This document shows positions 63,366-64,000 of a DNA stretch of 64,000 bases, piece by piece (within the stretch, counting starts at the first letter, position 1; each line of letters begins with the position of its first letter). The stretch spans positions 123,620-187,619 of the forward strand of contig JAAEAF010007873.1 in assembly GCA_011037195.1 (NCBI GenBank), given 5' to 3'. This DNA comes from Triatoma infestans (taxonomy: Eukaryota > Arthropoda > Insecta > Hemiptera > Reduviidae). The notes beneath the pieces are model-generated. The model worked only from the letters and a program-made list of their open reading frames with translations. It had not been told where the DNA came from and did no database searches. A program made the translations under genes and the position numbers.

Positions 63366-63819
63366 ACATTATTTTATAAAAGTTTATTTAAACCGAAGGC
63401 AGGAAATAAAAGATACATTTTTTATGGCTGATTAAATTATTTCGAGAATTTCATATTGGTGTAAATGATATTTTGTATTACTAAATTTTATTTAAAGGTC
63501 TGTTGTGCTATTGTAGTTTTTATAATTTTGTTTTTATATTTAATTTTATGGAGGCCTTTGTTATGGTTTAAAAATATTGTTATTTGGCTGGGCCAGCTCT
63601 ATTGTAATAAATCTTGATTTGCAAGCTATAAATAAATAGTTTTAGGATTAGTTAATGATGTGACAACATAGCAGATCGTTTGGCAGCGCTCTATCATTTA
63701 GCCCAGAAATACTGTCAATTTGAAGTTTTAACTTCCACTCCTAATACTTTGTAGAAAAAAAGTTTCGAATAAAAGTAGAAGGCCTATATTTGTGCAGTTA
63801 CTATAACAAGTTAAAAATA
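63366..63819. other. AT-rich spacer, possible retrotransposon UTR
   Basis: GGCTGGGCCAGCTCTATTGT followed by AATAAATC near 63590-63615 looks like a LINE 3-prime UTR with polyadenylation signal, but no coding part is attached. Confidence 0.35.
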
Positions 63820-63890
63820 AAAAATAAAAAAATCCTGTGTGAAACACTCACATGATTTTCTCTTGCTCTAACTTTTTTAGAATTTTATTA
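63820..63890 (+). repeat. 5-prime end of a 1-kb repeat
   Basis: AAAATCCTGTGTGAAACACTC, ACATGATTTTCTCTTGCTC matches the first 60 bp of the family; the rest is missing or unrecognisable. Confidence 0.65.
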
Positions 63891-64000
63891 ATTATTTAGA
63901 TATTAATTATTAAATAGAATTTTATTTATTTTTAGAATTTAGAATTTTTTATTTTTTAAATTCCAGCGTTTACAATATTTAGTTAAGGTGGCCATAAACA

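Overview
This window reads as repeat-dense, AT-rich, intergenic or heterochromatin-like DNA from an animal, most probably an insect. The reasons are the mix of jockey-type, R1/LOA/I-type and RTE/CR1-like non-LTR retrotransposons, Tc1/mariner-superfamily transposases of the insect DUF4817 type, a mariner relic, a PIF/Harbinger fragment, a hAT-type element and tRNA-headed SINEs. I recognise no host protein gene, rRNA gene or functional tRNA gene. Nearly every protein-like stretch is a dead or truncated piece of a mobile element. The species cannot be fixed from the sequence; a hemipteran-like insect is a guess.

Layout. 1-1.7 kb: jockey and R2/R4-like retrotransposon fragments. 2.1-6.1 kb: copies of a compound repeat of about 1 kb (called here the 1-kb repeat). 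6.3-8.4 kb: an R1-like tail split by a 1.8-kb hAT-type element with an 8-bp target duplication, itself holding a SINE and a 1-kb repeat. 8.7-9.8 kb: an R1-like RNase H region. 10.4-18.3 kb: four nearly full 1-kb repeats, a jockey relic, two fold-back elements with hammerhead-like motifs, and a SINE. 18.3-26 kb: AT-rich spacer, a transposase relic, two SINEs, a palindrome of about 0.5 kb with hammerhead-like motifs, and two 1-kb repeats. 27.4-32.3 kb: RTE-like tail, mariner relic, jockey relic and an R1/LOA/I-like RNase H. 34-36 kb: a retrotransposon tail, an internally deleted PIF/Harbinger element and a small fold-back. 37.7-40.6 kb: SINE, a 793-base assembly gap, an unclassified block and an R1-like endonuclease fragment. 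41-49 kb: LINE tail, two Tc1/mariner-type derivatives, an RTE-like piece, and a jockey copy inserted at the start of an old transposase. 49.8-58.2 kb: 1-kb repeat, a clean jockey insertion, several LINE fragments and a MITE. 59.2-64 kb: 1-kb repeat, a second fold-back mariner copy, a LINE tail between long direct repeats, and a tRNA-like SINE.

Three things stand out. (1) The 1-kb repeat occurs more than 20 times, counting decayed pieces, in both orientations. It has an internal tandem duplication, a microsatellite at a fixed place, subterminal inverted repeats and a terminal hairpin, an architecture reminiscent of Helentron/DINE-type non-autonomous elements. (2) At least four loci carry an outward-facing inverted pair of motifs fitting a hammerhead ribozyme core (CUGANGA, stem, GAA, short palindromic stem III, then UH), with a compensatory change between two arms; known Penelope-like elements carry such ribozymes. 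(3) Two copies of a Tc1/mariner-type element share the same rearranged fold-back structure, so a defective form seems to have been mobilised in trans.

All family assignments come from reading translations and motifs by eye. No database search was possible, and coordinates of decayed elements are approximate to tens of bases.
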